Source: Gnetum montanum (taxonomy: Eukaryota; Streptophyta; Gnetopsida; Gnetales; Gnetaceae). Taken from it: a stretch of 64,000 nucleotides of DNA. Below are positions 21,371 through 33,500 of this stretch, in pieces; position 1 is the stretch's first letter; each line of letters begins with the position of its first letter. The stretch is taken from contig MNCI01026937.1 in the NCBI GenBank assembly GCA_015680685.1, forward strand, positions 989,148 to 1,053,147, written 5' to 3'. The translations under genes and the position numbers were made by a program. The notes under the pieces were generated by a model. The model saw nothing but the letters and a program-made list of their open reading frames with translations. It made no database searches and was not told where the DNA came from.

Positions 21371-22374
21371 TAGTCATTTTTTTCATTATGAACTGTAGGA
21401 ATTTCAAACAAGTTTTGGAACATAACAAGAGCCAAATGAAAGCCAAAAACATGGAGAATGATGGTAAAACATGAAAGACGAGAGGTTTAGCTTAGAAGAA
21501 GTAAATTAAAAGGATTTGAATGAGTTTATAAAGTGAAATAGAATAAAACTAGATGTTTTTAATGCTATCAAGATGATATATTAAATAAGAAATCCATGGT
21601 ATGAAACTTAACTTAAATAAAACCAAAGGAATGCAAGTGGATCCTCCCCGATGCAGGTGTATGCCTATTGTTCCCTTGCATACCTTCATTACAAAGAGTC
21701 TATGGGCCCCAAGAATGATGAATGGCTAAGTAAAGTTAAAACCCATACCAATGGAAGGAATTATCTAGGGGTTATATGATCTAGAAATAAAACTGAATAA
21801 TTTTCTATGACATGAGGTAGTGAAGTGGTAAATGATGATATGATAAAGAAAGGATGTGGAAGAGAGAATTGACATCCTAGTCATACAAGGTTCTTGGTGG
21901 ATATGGTAATTAAGATGATCTTATACCCATCCATTTCAAGTTGAGAGCAAGTCTATTCCTCTTTCAATGACCTCGCATTGGCAAAGGTCCACTCTACATT
22001 GATTAAAAGCTTAAGCCAACCCTAAAGGACAATCATCACCCCAAGAGAAGAAGAAAAGAGAAGAACGAAGTAGATAGGACCTTAGTTAGAGAGATGTCTT
22101 TAGGAATGGATAACACGTCTTTACAGCCCCATAACTAGTGCTTGTAGCCCATTATTGATTCTAAGGGATGTGCTTTGAAATATCATATTGTTTGTTTTTA
22201 TTTATGGGAACCACACCATGAAAATACATGCTTCCTTTTATGGTCGACGATAGGAGTGATGATATGCCAGTGGAATTTTATAGAACTTAAGAATTATGTT
22301 AAGAGAAACCATATCAAATCCCCTTAAGGTGACATCCTTTTTCATTCCCACTTGCTCCTTTCCCAATTTTTTGG
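21371..22374 (-). other. A2 noncoding spacer, left part
   Basis: Holds the same ordered blocks as the A1 spacer: CAAGTGGATCCTCCCC (21634), AAGTCTATTCCTC (21950) and CCCCTTAAGGTGACATCC (22320). It stops at 22374 where A3 begins; the remaining part resumes right of A3 near 52240. Confidence 0.6.
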
Positions 22375-22930
22375 TGATGAGTAGCTAGGTATCCCAACAC
22401 ATTATCATACAAGTCACAACTGCACACACATGACCAAATCGTAATCTGTGGATGGACAATGTAAGTATGCTAGTAGTTGATAACTGGTTCACAATCGCTA
22501 TCTTCCCACCATGAGCTAGTGAAGTATGAGTAGTATGGTTTAGCTCTCAATGAGGTATGTGATATGTTGTTGTAGGCTCATATTACTCCTAGGTGTATTC
22601 ATAATAGGAGATAAGAACAAAGTCTAAGTCTAAGTGATGAAAAAAATGTAAATTTATTCTATCCTACAACGATGAGCATCCATTCTTGGCTTACTATACA
22701 TGTCCTAGGCTCATGCAATCATTAGTAGGATTACTAAGTGAGTTCACTAATGAGAAAATCAAGTAAAGCCACTACTGGGTTTACCAAATGATTACACTTA
22801 TACACTCAAAACTAGTCATATTCATTTGGTAAACTAGTTTTGGTAAACTAAGTTGGTAAACTAGTTTTTACAATAGTGCAAGTTTTGGCAATTAGCAACT
22901 TAGTTTTTATAGAGATTAGATCTGACTAAA
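22375..22930 (-). repeat. A3 3' LTR, truncated
   Basis: Starts TGATGAGTAGCTAGGTATCC and follows the right LTR at 51355 for about 440 bases (shared: CATACAAGTCA, ATGGACAATGTAAGTATG, GGTATGTGATATGTTG, TGGGAGATAAGAA-like text). After about 22820 it dissolves into short repeats of TTGGTAAACTAG (22835-22875) and then joins ORF X sequence. The TATA and outer motif zone are missing, so the deletion removed them. Confidence 0.65.
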
Positions 22931-22939
22931 CTACAATTA

Positions 22940-23309
22940 TATTACTAGAAATATCAAAGAGAGTTTGCATAACTTGGCCTATTTGCAGTAGTTGATCCAA
23001 AATATCTTCATGTTCTGCTAGGGTCATGGATGTTCTAACTAACATCTCAACATCTCTAGTTCAAGTAATACCTATTGTTGACATAATGGAAACATTAAAC
23101 AATTCTTTAACATGATATGTAATTACTTTTACTACTCTTGCTACATCTTGATGTTGCATCACCACTACTATGGCTCCTTCTCCTGATTCTAGCATAACCT
23201 AGAAAGATGTGGTGTTCTTTAAAATCTACTATGCCCAATCTTCATCCTCTCCTATCTATAAAGATACCTAACCATTAGTGGATCCTATTGATATTGTGGG
23301 CCTTATAGA
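22940..23309 (-). pseudogene. ORF X of A3, distal fragment left of T1
   Basis: Continues the ORF X reading that breaks at 43619 on the other side of T1. Visible: MLESGEGAIVVVMQHQD (A1 has EIGEGATMVVMQH), HVKELFNVSIM (A1 HIKESFNVLVV) and TLAEHEDILDQLLQIGQV (A1 TPAEHEDVLDRLLQTGQV). After about 22940 the coiled coil part is gone. The last five bases (23305-23309, ATAGA) are the T1 target duplication. Confidence 0.75.
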
Positions 23310-23349
23310 TGAAACACCACAAAATTTTGGCCTAACACCTTTAGATAGG

Positions 23350-24470
23350 ACTCAAGCTAAGTTATCCTGCTGCCCAACATGAGTACAGCGTGACCAAACT
23401 TAAGAGCCTCCAAAACAGCATGAAATGACACATAATGGAACAAGCAATGGAGCAAGAAAGGTCCCCCAGGGACCCACAGATGACTACAGCAAGTCTCAGC
23501 ATTAAGAACCAACAGTTTCAGCCCCAAAAAGTGCAAGTTTGGTCACACACACTTTGGTCACGCTACCCAGCGTATGACCTATGTGTGTACAGCATGACCA
23601 ACTTTTGGAGCCCCAAAATCAGGTCCAAATAGCCAAAATTCAAGCACACGGACCCTCTGTAAGCTTAACTGGTGCCCCCCACAGCTCCTAGCCTCTAGAA
23701 CTTCAAGATTCAATCCCAAAATCACATGTTTTGGGTCATTCTTAGTTAGTCACGCTGAGGTCATGCTACACAACATGACCACAGCGTGACCAAGCTAAAA
23801 AAGCTTAATTCAAGCACCTCCAGGTAGAATTTTGACATGGTTTCAATCCCTAAGACCTGGGCAACAATTGTACATATCTACAGGTTTTAGAAAATCAAGG
23901 TTTTGGCCTCAAATATGACATTTTCAGTTGTTCACGTTGGCATCACACTTTGGTAACGCTGCATAGCGTGACCACAGTGTGACCAACCCAAAATAGCTGA
24001 AATCAAGTATTTTTGAGCAAGTTTTCATCATGGACTACATCCCCAGAGGATAGGCAACAAGTCTACTTGCTCACAAGCTCCTAAAAATCCAACTTTAGGC
24101 TTCAAATGATTCATTTTTAGTTAGTCACACTGAGGTCACGCTGCACAGCGTAACCCAACATGACCAAGCTAAATAGGCTTGAAGCAGAAGCAAAACAGAC
24201 TCAAAATTAATGCCCAGACCACCCTGGAGAATAGGCAGTAGTTAAGCATCAAAAAAAAGGGGGATCAACATCCAAGAATCAGTTCAAAACAGAGCATGAA
24301 TACTTGGTCACGCTGGGATCACACTTTGGCCACACTACACAGCGTGACCAACCAAAACAGAGCTAAAACAACCTCTGAATGAGCCTGAATCCGACACATA
24401 GCACCCTCTAGACCTTAGGCATCTAGATCCACTCTTGGAACATGCTTCAGAGGTCAAAAATGGGCTCCAA
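23350..24470 (+). repeat. T1 U3: six degenerate ~187-bp tandem repeats
   Basis: An inverted motif of the form GGTCACGCTG-CA-CAGCGTGACC recurs near 23367, 23557, 23748, 23932, 24123 and 24306, i.e. every 183-191 bases. Text between copies is also related (for example TTCTTAGTTAGTCACGCTGAGG at 23739 and TTTTTAGTTAGTCACACTGAGG at 24114). The 3' LTR has the same array at 41590-42550. The imperfect palindromes could be protein-binding sites in the promoter region. Confidence 0.75.
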
Positions 24471-24811
24471 ATTCATCTTTTTTATTTCATACATTAGATG
24501 CTCACACGCTAGACGCTGGATGCTGGCACCAAGACGCCAGGACATGCAAGACCACAGTTTCAGAAGGTCAAAGACAAAATTCTCCATTGTAACAGGGCAT
24601 TATTTTGTAAATTCTTTCTTATTATTCTTTGAGAATGCCAAGCTCTTACGCTGTGGATTCCACACGCCAGCGTAAGACTTGGTCATACTGTATGTTGTAC
24701 ATTGTATCATATCGTGCATCCGGTCAACGCACACACCTGTCACCTGATCCACATGTTTTGCACCCCACAACCATAGATCATCCTCCAGATCCTAATCCCA
24801 TGCCCAAAACC

Positions 24812-24820
24812 CTATAAATA
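24812..24820 (+). promoter_or_regulatory. T1 5' LTR TATA box
   Basis: CTATAAATA in a CCC-flanked context, repeated in the 3' LTR as GCTATAAATACCCC at 43003. Transcription would start about 30 bases downstream, near 24845. Confidence 0.7.
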
Positions 24821-25427
24821 CCCCATTTTTCCATTTAAAGAGGGTTGGCAATTTTGTGGCATGGAGATCTAGAGAGTTGGCAATCTTGGAGCAGGAAAAC
24901 CAAAAACCATGAACCCAAATTGAGTCATGCTAAACGTTTGGGGCAATTTTGGTCACGCTGCACACCTGCAACTAGAAACCTATAATCTCCCCATGTCTGT
25001 GCATCCTTTGCATCAGTGTTAAACATCTGCCTTGCAATCAATCCACAACTGCGTTCTGACTAGTGCATTTTTCTTTGTAATCACCAATAGTTACAATTTT
25101 TCCATTCCAGTGTTTTCTCTATTTGTTTCATTTACATTTGTTATAATTTCTGTCATCTTTGTTTACGTTTAGTTTTTCGTCTTACATTTCGTACGTTCGT
25201 TTATGTTGTTCGTTTGCATCCGTTTACGTGTAACCCAGCGCATCGCAACAGCGTACACTAGGGGAAGTCCTTGTTTGATCTACGCACAGACCATTCAAGG
25301 CACTCCACCTTCATTTATTTCTAGCTTGCCCTTGCATAAAGGTGGGGTCTTATTGTGTCTTCCGTAGATCTCTCGGCGTCCATTTCATTCCAGCCTCACA
25401 CCGACGATTTCGGATAGTACAGTAAAT

Positions 25428-25445
25428 TGGCGCTAGAAGAAGGAC
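25428..25445 (+). promoter_or_regulatory. T1 primer-binding site
   Basis: TGGCGCTAGAAGAAGGAC begins six bases after the LTR end. The TGG start pairs with a tRNA CCA end; this sequence type recurs in plant Tat elements. I cannot name the tRNA with certainty. Confidence 0.65.
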
Positions 25446-26190
25446 CTCTCTCTGTCTGCATCTACTTCTCAGGATTCCAAATCCAAACTCCACATGCTGC
25501 CTTGTTGCCAGCCCTATTCCCAGCATCCAAGCGTTGCTTTCTACTATTAAACCCTGCTCTCTCAGCCTTGGATGTTATTTCTGACTTTCCACACACTGTT
25601 TAAACCACAGCGTCCTGCACTTTGTTCTCAAATCTTGACGCTGCCCCCAGCGTCCTGCACTCCGTTCCCAGCATCTCTCATCATTTTCTCCCTTCTCAAA
25701 CGACGTGGACAACGTCTAGCAACTCAGTTTCCCCTCCCAAACGCTGCACTCAGCGTCCACACGTTGTCCCATAGGTTAGACACTACATTACAGTTTCTAG
25801 GCAACACACTCTACTTCAACGTTCACATGCTATTTTCCCTTTTCAGAGTTACACATTGTTGCATCAGTTTAGGGTGGACACGCTCTAGCTTGTTTGGGAT
25901 ACACGCTGAAACACTGTATTGTCGTACGCTACTTATATCATTTCATATGCTGTCTATTCTTCCTTATGCTGCCTACACTTGTCATACGCTGCATATTTCA
26001 TATGTTGCTCATAGTTTCTTACCGTACGCTGAATATTTCATACATTGTTGACCATACGCTACTAACACTTAGCATGCATTTTCTCTCTCTTACGCTCTAA
26101 TTCCTTCCATATGTTGTATTCACAATGACTCGTAATGAACCCCACACACACCAACACCATCGCCATNGGTTGTATTCACAATGACTCGTA
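25446..26190 (+). other. T1 leader, rich in ACGCTG-like motifs
   Basis: Untranslated leader between PBS and gag. It is full of variants of CACGCTG, TACGCTG and CAGCGTC (25600-26100). The frame open over 25572-26051 reflects this repetition rather than a protein. A 54-bp duplication around N 26167 is probably an assembly error. Confidence 0.6.
26167..26167. other. Probable unmerged contig overlap
   Basis: Sequence 26113-26166 recurs exactly as 26169-26222 on the other side of a single N. This duplicates the T1 gag start region. Confidence 0.8.
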
Positions 26191-28258
26191 ATGAACCCCA
26201 CACACACCAACACCATCGCCATGCTTGTCTCTAACTTCGGTACCACAATCTCAGGCCCCGTCACTGCCGCCAAGGCCATAGTTGCCCTTGGTGAGATGAA
26301 CCCTCAAGGGCCACCTCACCGGTCACTGAGATTGCAAGGCAAAGAGCCCACATTCACCATCCTAATGCCAGAATAATATAACTTTGTTTGTGTTAAAATC
26401 CAGGCTAACCTGCCCGTTGATCAAACCGAACTAGAAGCAAAGAGACACTATAAGCTAATTTACAAAGGAGGTCATGACTTCACTCCCACCACCTATGATG
26501 TCATCCCCCTCACTGAATCCTACCATGAACTAGTATCCCAACTCCTCATGGCAAGGAACCAAACCTCATGCCAACCTACCGTAGAACCTCAAAACGAAGA
26601 TGAGGAAGATAATTTCACAGCTTAATCCAAGCATGGGGATTCGTACCATACTCTCAGTCCGCATACTTACGCAAACCCGTTATTCCACCCTTTCATAGGG
26701 GAGACCATGTCCCTTCATGCATTTAAAGGAACTCAAGCACATGTATCTCAATAGGAAGCATCCACTCTCGCTCCCACTCTCCCCATGACCAACGCTCAAT
26801 TCAACGCACCCATCTTTGTTATTCCCCCAGTCACCACGTTATCTCCTCTCCTACAAATACAACCCCAACAACTTCCCTCTTAAACTAACATAGGAGCAAC
26901 CTTCCCATCCCAAGTAATTGGGATGCCATCTGTGATACTCGCTACCATGTCTACTCACTATATACCATGAGTGCAAATCCAAGGAACACCCTTCACCACT
27001 TCGACTCAACAAGTTCAGGGCGTTCCCTCACAATTCGTAACTAGACAATGGACCATGTCTGGCATGCAACAACATCAACCCGCTCATTATAGCATACCAC
27101 CTGCTACAATTCCATCCATGAACATCACTCAATTACAACCATCAACAACTCAACAGTCATCATTCTTACCAACTGTACAACAGTCTAACTTGTATAGCAC
27201 TTAAACCCAACAACCTACTGCTCCACCAAGTGCCCAAGTATAATGGGGAAGGAGACCCCAATGCCCACTTAGTAACATTCGGATCAGAATGTCTATTGCT
27301 TGAAGCTTGGCCCCATGCAATCCTATGCATGTTCGCCATGTCTTTAACTGGAAGAGCCCTAGACTGGTATAGATCCTTACCTCATAACTCTATATCCTCT
27401 CTGGAGGATCTGTTACACTATATTACCAGGTTTAAATACAACCTGAATCCTAAAGCAACCTTGGACAGTCTGATCCAGGTGAAGCAAGCACCGCTAGAAC
27501 CTATGCAAAAGTTCATTCAGAGATGGAGTGCTACGCTTAATGAACTTCACGAGCCAATCCTGGAAACATACCTACTCACGATTCTTAAAGGAGCGGTGAA
27601 TCACTTCATTAAGTCAAGGCTCTACTATCTAAACGCTCACACCTTGAGTCAAGCTTTTGTACAAATAAAGAACATAGAGGAGGCAGCCCAAAATAGTCAT
27701 GATCCCACTTACTCAACCTTTAAAAATCAACACACGAAGAAAGACAAAGACAAGGCTAAAGCAACAATGGTAGCAGTAGAAAAGACAACTCAACCCAAAA
27801 ACGCGGGACAAAAAGGGAAACAACCTACTATTCCCATTAACTATGAGAGAATCGTTCCTGTGCCCACACCCAAACCATCCTTCATGCAAACTGCTAATAC
27901 AAGTCACGCTAGCACATTTGAGAGAAAAGAACCTGCTCAATATACACCATTGCCTATGCAGCCTTCGCAGCTACTAGATCAACTTTTAAAGGCTGGGGCC
28001 ATTAAACATAAGTAGATGTCTTCCACGGTAGCCCAAAGACATGACCAATACTATGAATTAGTCAGAAACCCAAGCTTGGCAACACTGAATGAGCCTCCCG
28101 TGCTGAGAGGCTTTAGGCTGGATAGATTTTGTGAATACCATCAAAGAAATGGCCATGGAATCGATTATTGTTTCACCCTAAAACAAGACATACAACATAT
28201 GATTGATAGGGGTGAAATAACCTTTGATGAAGCTAACTCTGTAAAGCCACAAAATTAG
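26191..28258 (+). pseudogene. T1 gag
   Basis: Begins at ATG 26191 (MNPTHTNTIAMLVSNFGTTI) and runs in one frame with a few stops to about 27204, then shifts by +1 to 27230-28258. The N-terminal part contains NLPVDQTELEAKRHYKLIYK; a P/Q/S-rich stretch follows (26680-27200). The capsid core reads VPKYNGEGDPNAHLVTF-like (27230), GRALDWYRSLPHNSISSLED and FKYNLNPKA. A zinc knuckle closes it: FCEYHQRNGHGIDYCFTLKQ (28129 on), CxxxHxxxxGHxxxxC, followed by DIQHMIDRGEI as in Tat gags. It packages element RNA. The shift near 27210 and several TAG/TAA codons inactivate it. Confidence 0.85.
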
Positions 28259-28261
28259 ACT

Positions 28262-30093
28262 ATGGGCGTGTATAAGGATCATCTCAACACCAAGGAGGCT
28301 CCCTACATGATCAACACAATACATATCAGCAACAAACAGGAAATACCCAAAAAACCCTTCATGATTTTTGTTCCTACAACGTCAAAACCATCTACCCAAT
28401 CATCATTTCCAACACATACACCCTCCACATCCCGAAAATCATTTGTCATTCGAGTACCTCCCGTGGCGGCAACAACAAACGTACCCCCACAAACCCGACC
28501 CGCTCCCTTTGTGATTTGGGTACCATCTGCTATTGCAACTGCAGAAGTACAACCCCAAACCAGACCAACTCCATTTTCCATCACCAAACCTAAACAACCT
28601 GATGTTCAAAATCCAATAGTTCAATCACAAATCCATCCCACTCCATTCATGATCCAGGCACCTAAACATCCCGACGTTCAACCACCAAAATTTTCATTGC
28701 AAACCTGACACGTTCCATTTGTCATCCGGGTCCCGAAGCATCCCAATATTCAAACCCCAACAGCCCCCCCNNNNNNNNNNNNNNNNNNNTGGAACCTCCA
28801 CGAGAATGCCTCGCAGATAGGTTGACCATGAAATGTTTGGAAAGAGAACATTAAAGTCATGAGTTGGGATCCCCAAAACCCACTCCATTAAATGTTGTAC
28901 CCATGGCTTCAACAACTGATAAGCCAAGCATGAGTAACCAAGCTGAAAAATCAGGAATGCTTGAGGAGCCAAACCCAACGGTTATAGTTGACCATGCAAC
29001 AACCCTCCCTCAGGAACTACAACTGTTGAGGCCAATGGACCAAGTCTCAACCAACAAGAACATACCAAATAGCAGAGACTTAGCTAGTGCCCTAACCCAA
29101 GTTACACATGCTCTCAAACAAAAGAACACTTCGCTAAGCCTATATGACTTAATGATGACTTCTCAAGTACACCGCGAAGCTCTAGTACGTATGTTAACAT
29201 CGATCCCTATCAGTGAAGACTTACCTGCAACTGAACCATCCATTCATGCAGTATTATCTCCATGTCAAAGATCAAGGTCCACATCACTAGACTTCCATGC
29301 AGAAAACATTCAAAAGGACGAAAAAATAGGAGAAGTCACCACCGCATCTATGTTCATAACCATACAAGTCGACCAGTTTAAAATACATAGAGTGCATGTT
29401 GATGATGGGGCAGCCACAAATGTAATACCTTTCCCCATTGTTGAACAATTAGGGCTCACAGAGTAGATAAAACCAACATCCACGACATTCCTAAAATCAT
29501 TCAGCAAATCACGTGTCATAGTAAAAGGAACACTCACTTTGGACTTTATAGCAGGGGATCAGTTCCCCACCTCTGTCAAGTTTGTAGTCATAGATGAGAT
29601 GCCAGGATTCAACCTGATTTTGGGACGACCTTGGTTAGCCTAATTAAAAGTGGTATCCTCACCCATCCATCAAGAGATTCACACACCTTACGAAGGTGGT
29701 GAAATCATTATACACAGTGACACGACTGCATCCAACATCTCTTCACACGTAGCTGCAAACCAAAGCTCAGAGGTTATATTCGATGAATCTGAACAAGACA
29801 ACACTACCCTTAAGTTTAAACAAGATGACACCACCGATGAGCCTAAACAAGCTAATAAATCAGATAAAACCCTAAGTGATAACCAACCTCCAAACCGTGA
29901 TCCCCCAGAAGATATGGAAACATTACAAAACGCGAAAACATCACAACATGCTGACATAGGGGTCATCCCCCCAAACGTCTCATGGTCAGAATTACCGTTT
30001 AACATAATTAGCGAAGGAAACGCTGAATATACGATCACACCGACATATCCTAATATCAAGCTTCAGAAAGTAAAGAAGCTACTCAACCGTTGA
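28262..30093 (+). pseudogene. T1 gag-PR linker and aspartic protease
   Basis: After gag comes a proline-rich linker with a repeated peptide (SFVIRVP, PFVIWVP, PFMIQAP, PFVIRVP; 28430-28730) that is cut by a 19-N gap (28771-28789). Frame resumes from 28864. The protease shows FKIHRVHVDDGAATNVIPF (about 29380; DDG where D[ST]G is usual), GTLTLDFIAGDQFPTSVKF and FNLILGRPWLA (about 29620), the typical flap-to-C-terminus text. An acidic, low-complexity tail (DESEQDNT, KQDDTTDEPKQANKSDK) follows and ends KVKKLLNR at the TGA (30091-30093). The protease would cut the polyprotein. RT does not follow directly; it begins 6.4 kb further on. Confidence 0.82.
28771..28789. other. Gap of 19 N
   Basis: Sequence gap in the proline-rich linker of T1. 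Flanking frames differ (frame 2 before, frame 1 after), so its true length is not 19 in a way that keeps the frame, or one flank is mutated. Confidence 0.95.
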
Positions 30094-30094
30094 T

Positions 30095-30330
30095 TCCATT
30101 TACCATACGTCTGGGATGACGTTAAACTACCAAACGTCCGCAATGACGTTAAACAAGCCATGGTCAAAAATGGTCGGTTCCTTAAAAAAATGTTTTTTAC
30201 CAAAAAATTATGGTCTCCTCCTTTTCTTTGATAAAGATGCAATAGTCCATCATGACTTTAAACTGACACGTATAGCCCGAAATGGCTTTAAACTAGAGTG
30301 CATTACACCACCAATTTACCAAAACTTTGC
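30095..30330 (+). repeat. Short degenerate tandem repeats after T1 PR
   Basis: Units of about 35-45 bases built on ACGTCxGxxATGACGTTAAAC (30107, 30138, then weaker near 30250 and 30280: GACTTTAAACTG, GGCTTTAAACTAG). The same theme (CCGCTAAGACTATAAACTA) forms the array after INT at 40075-40420. Confidence 0.6.
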
Positions 30331-30598
30331 TACGTCACTATTGTTTACATTCTGCAAGTTACAATGTTCATTTTATTTTGCCAAACATGATTCCAATTTA
30401 CATTTACGTTCACAAATAAACTCAAAAAAAAGGAGCAAAACAAAGTATATAAATACATGTAGTACGGAGTGCCAATATAGCAATAGGATCATGACATGCT
30501 ACACCATGATCATGTTACATTTTTTTTCAAATATCTCAAAAGCAACAAAATAACAATCCAAAAATTTAAAAACAAAATTACAAGACTAACAAGCCAAA

Positions 30599-33500
30599 TC
30601 AGGCATTAGCATTAGGAGGGGGCTGATCCCCCAAAGTCCTTTGCATCATCAACTCCCATCCCACTAGGGCCAGCCTCATCATCACCACGTCTCTATCACA
30701 AAAAGATGAAAAAACAATAAAATAAGTAAGCACATATAAACAAGTTAAAAGAGCAAAAAAAAACTAAGGAAAATGACGATGACTAAAGGCAATAAAACGA
30801 TATTCAACTAAAATACTCACAGATGGAGAAGGCCCAAGGTTAGCTTCCAGCTGCCGTAAAATCTCCTCTTCGGGCATGCACGCCCAATCTTTCTCAAGCC
30901 CGAGGTCAATGTTCGCCAAAATGTTTCCCTTATCCACTGTGAACCAGGAAGGACGCTCAAGAGAAAACATGCTCGTTGAAGCTTTACCAAAGGCAGTGGT
31001 ATGGACCTCTCAGGAGACCCTTCCACCTCTGTACACTCAACAAACTTCTCATAGGAAGAGCGCAAGCCTAACCCCTCCACAAACATCTCCAATCAGTGAC
31101 GTTCAACTGATTCCTCCTTTAACCACTTTTTCTATTGGTTCTTGTGGTCTTTCTGATCCTAGCCCCATTTACGTACCTTGGAAGCAAAGGACTTCCAATC
31201 ATGGAACTTCATGTTCAACAAGTCCATTTGGGCTCGCTGTTTGGCCAGATTCCGAATCACCTCCACTTTGCTATTCAAGCTTGCCCAAGAATGTGCATAA
31301 GTGATCTCAGATGTCCACTAGGTACTATCACCAGCCAATCTAGCAGAGGCGAAATCATAACGAGCTTGTAAGTCATTCCTTTCCTCTATTACTTTTGCCA
31401 AATTTCCTTTCAATGACTAGATTTCAAGCCATAACTATTCAATTGAGCGCCTGCAGGTCCAGAGAGACTTGGCATTTGGAACCACACAATCCAAAACTGC
31501 ATCATAAATACTTCCTGGAATCTGCTCAACATCTTCGGGCAATTCTGGAAGGCCATCAATATGGATAGCCTCGGATGGACTCCATTGGAGTTTTGCGCCT
31601 AACAAGTACAAACATTACATGTATGAGTCAATAAGAAAACTCCAACAAATGCATAAATACAATGAACCCAAGTGCTTAGTATAAAAGTACACACCTAATT
31701 CAGGATGAGCCTCTTGTAGACGAGCAACAACATCATTGACAATGCCGGTAACAAAGTCCACCTTATTGGGTATCTCATGCCACGGCCTTAATGGATCGGT
31801 GGATGTTGAATTTGTACAGGAAGGCACCTCAACTAGGGCCTCTAACTCCAACCCATCCGCCTGAGATATATGTGCTTCAGGCGCTTTGGCATTCGTGTCT
31901 AATGTTAATAAAAGCCACGATAGTCAAAATAATATACAAAGCTAAGAAGTATGGAATGCGAGTCAAACTAACAAGACTTACCAAGAGGGCCCTTAGTCGT
32001 TAGCTCAAGCAGATCACCAAGGTGTAGAGATCCATCAAAGAAACTATCAAAGACACCTTTCTCCTTACTCGAATGTCTAAGGGCATATAGAGCTTCAGCA
32101 AGTGTCATGTCCATGGAGTTCATTGTACCCTCCTCCTGTAAGGTGGGAGTAGCCTCAACTGCTTCTTTTCTGGTTGCCTCCTCTTCATCACACCCAATGA
32201 TAACCGTTTCAGGTTCACCCATTGAGGCTAATTCTTCCCTTTCCCTCTCGGGGGTACACTCTGTTAACACCAACAAATAGAAAGTTAGCATGACATAATA
32301 GATATGCATGTTTAAGTAAGCAAATAAATTCAAAAGGCCATAAAAATGTTTAAAACAAAAAATAATATTAATAATAATGAATAAACCAAGATAATACTTA
32401 CCCACTCTTGGCAAGGTGAATCAAATCTTCTTTGCCCTCAGCAGCCTCGTCTCTGTAACATGATCTCTCAAATGCTCGACTCTTTTCACCTTAACCTTCG
32501 CTTTCCCAATGGTCTCCTGGATCAAGTGCTCGGCCCTCCTAGCAGTTGTGTGCAGTATGGGTGGTTCCAACCCCAAGCTATCATGTAAGTGGTGGGAACA
32601 ACTAGCCACACCTCCTGTGGTAACGAAGACTGATTCGTCGATGCCTTCGGGTGGATCTTGGGATCTAGTGGTGTCAAATAAATGACGGATCCAAGGGCGA
32701 GACAACTATGAGCAATCCCTTAACATATAACAGTTATCTCCATAGACCACTAAGAACTCGGCAAACCTACGGAGATAACCCATGAAAAATGCAAAAGTAA
32801 AGTGGGACTGTGCATTCACATTAGAGCGTAATCTGATGATCTCCTCACGGAAGCCCAAAACCAGAAATTGTGCCTAGTTATAGTGCATACCAATCTCTAG
32901 GATCGAATGCATGATACGTGTAGGCTCAACCCCAGGAGCTCTCACTTGGGAAAGAGACTTGGGAAATGCACGTGCTCTAAATAATGGGTACAACAAATTC
33001 ACCTTTGCCACTTTGGTGTCCACTTGCATAGGGAAGCCCTTGGGGCCCCTTGGCACACCCAGCCATTCCTCAAGGTCCTTAATCACGCGGCCTTCCCTAT
33101 TCGCTTTGTCCACTACCACTTTGACACCATTTGCCAATACCCCAAAGAGATCCGAAAAGAATTCGGTAGTTAGATGAAATACGACCTTAACCCCCCAGAC
33201 CCACGTGCTGAAATAAGTAACATCATCATTGAAACAATCAATGATGGCAACCATTTTAGTCACAGGAATGATAGGAGTCAAGGCACTGAACAGATCCATC
33301 AGACCAGCATTGGCAAGGCAAGTGATGATGTGTTGAGATGCCTTTCTATGCAACCACCGTTGCGAATCTTATGTCTCCCTATACTTCATAAAAAGGGTAC
33401 CCCCAGTACGCCCAGACACGATGGTAACCCCATCAGGAGCAATATCTACTGTAAAAACACAATTAAACATAAGATCAATATCATGGTAAACATTCTGGTG

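Larger units (their letters stand above)
23310..25421 (+). repeat. T1 5' LTR
   Basis: TGAAACACC...ATAGTACA, 2112 bp, partner of 41533-43613. The U3 part carries about six repeats of a GGTCACGCTG/CAGCGTGACC hairpin (next entry). The TATA box is CTATAAATA at 24812. Downstream, GTTTACG/CGTTTATG variants cluster around 25160-25220. Confidence 0.92.

Noticed and set aside
25572-26051. 159-codon plus-strand frame in the T1 leader
   Set aside because: Created by dense ACGCTG-like repeats; no similarity to gag, and gag starts at 26191.
29688-30059. 123-codon minus-strand frame
   Set aside because: Antisense to the acidic tail of the T1 protease ORF, which reads in frame on the plus strand.
30876-31304. 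142-codon plus-strand frame
   Set aside because: Opposite to exons of the antisense gene in T1, whose splice sites lie on the minus strand.
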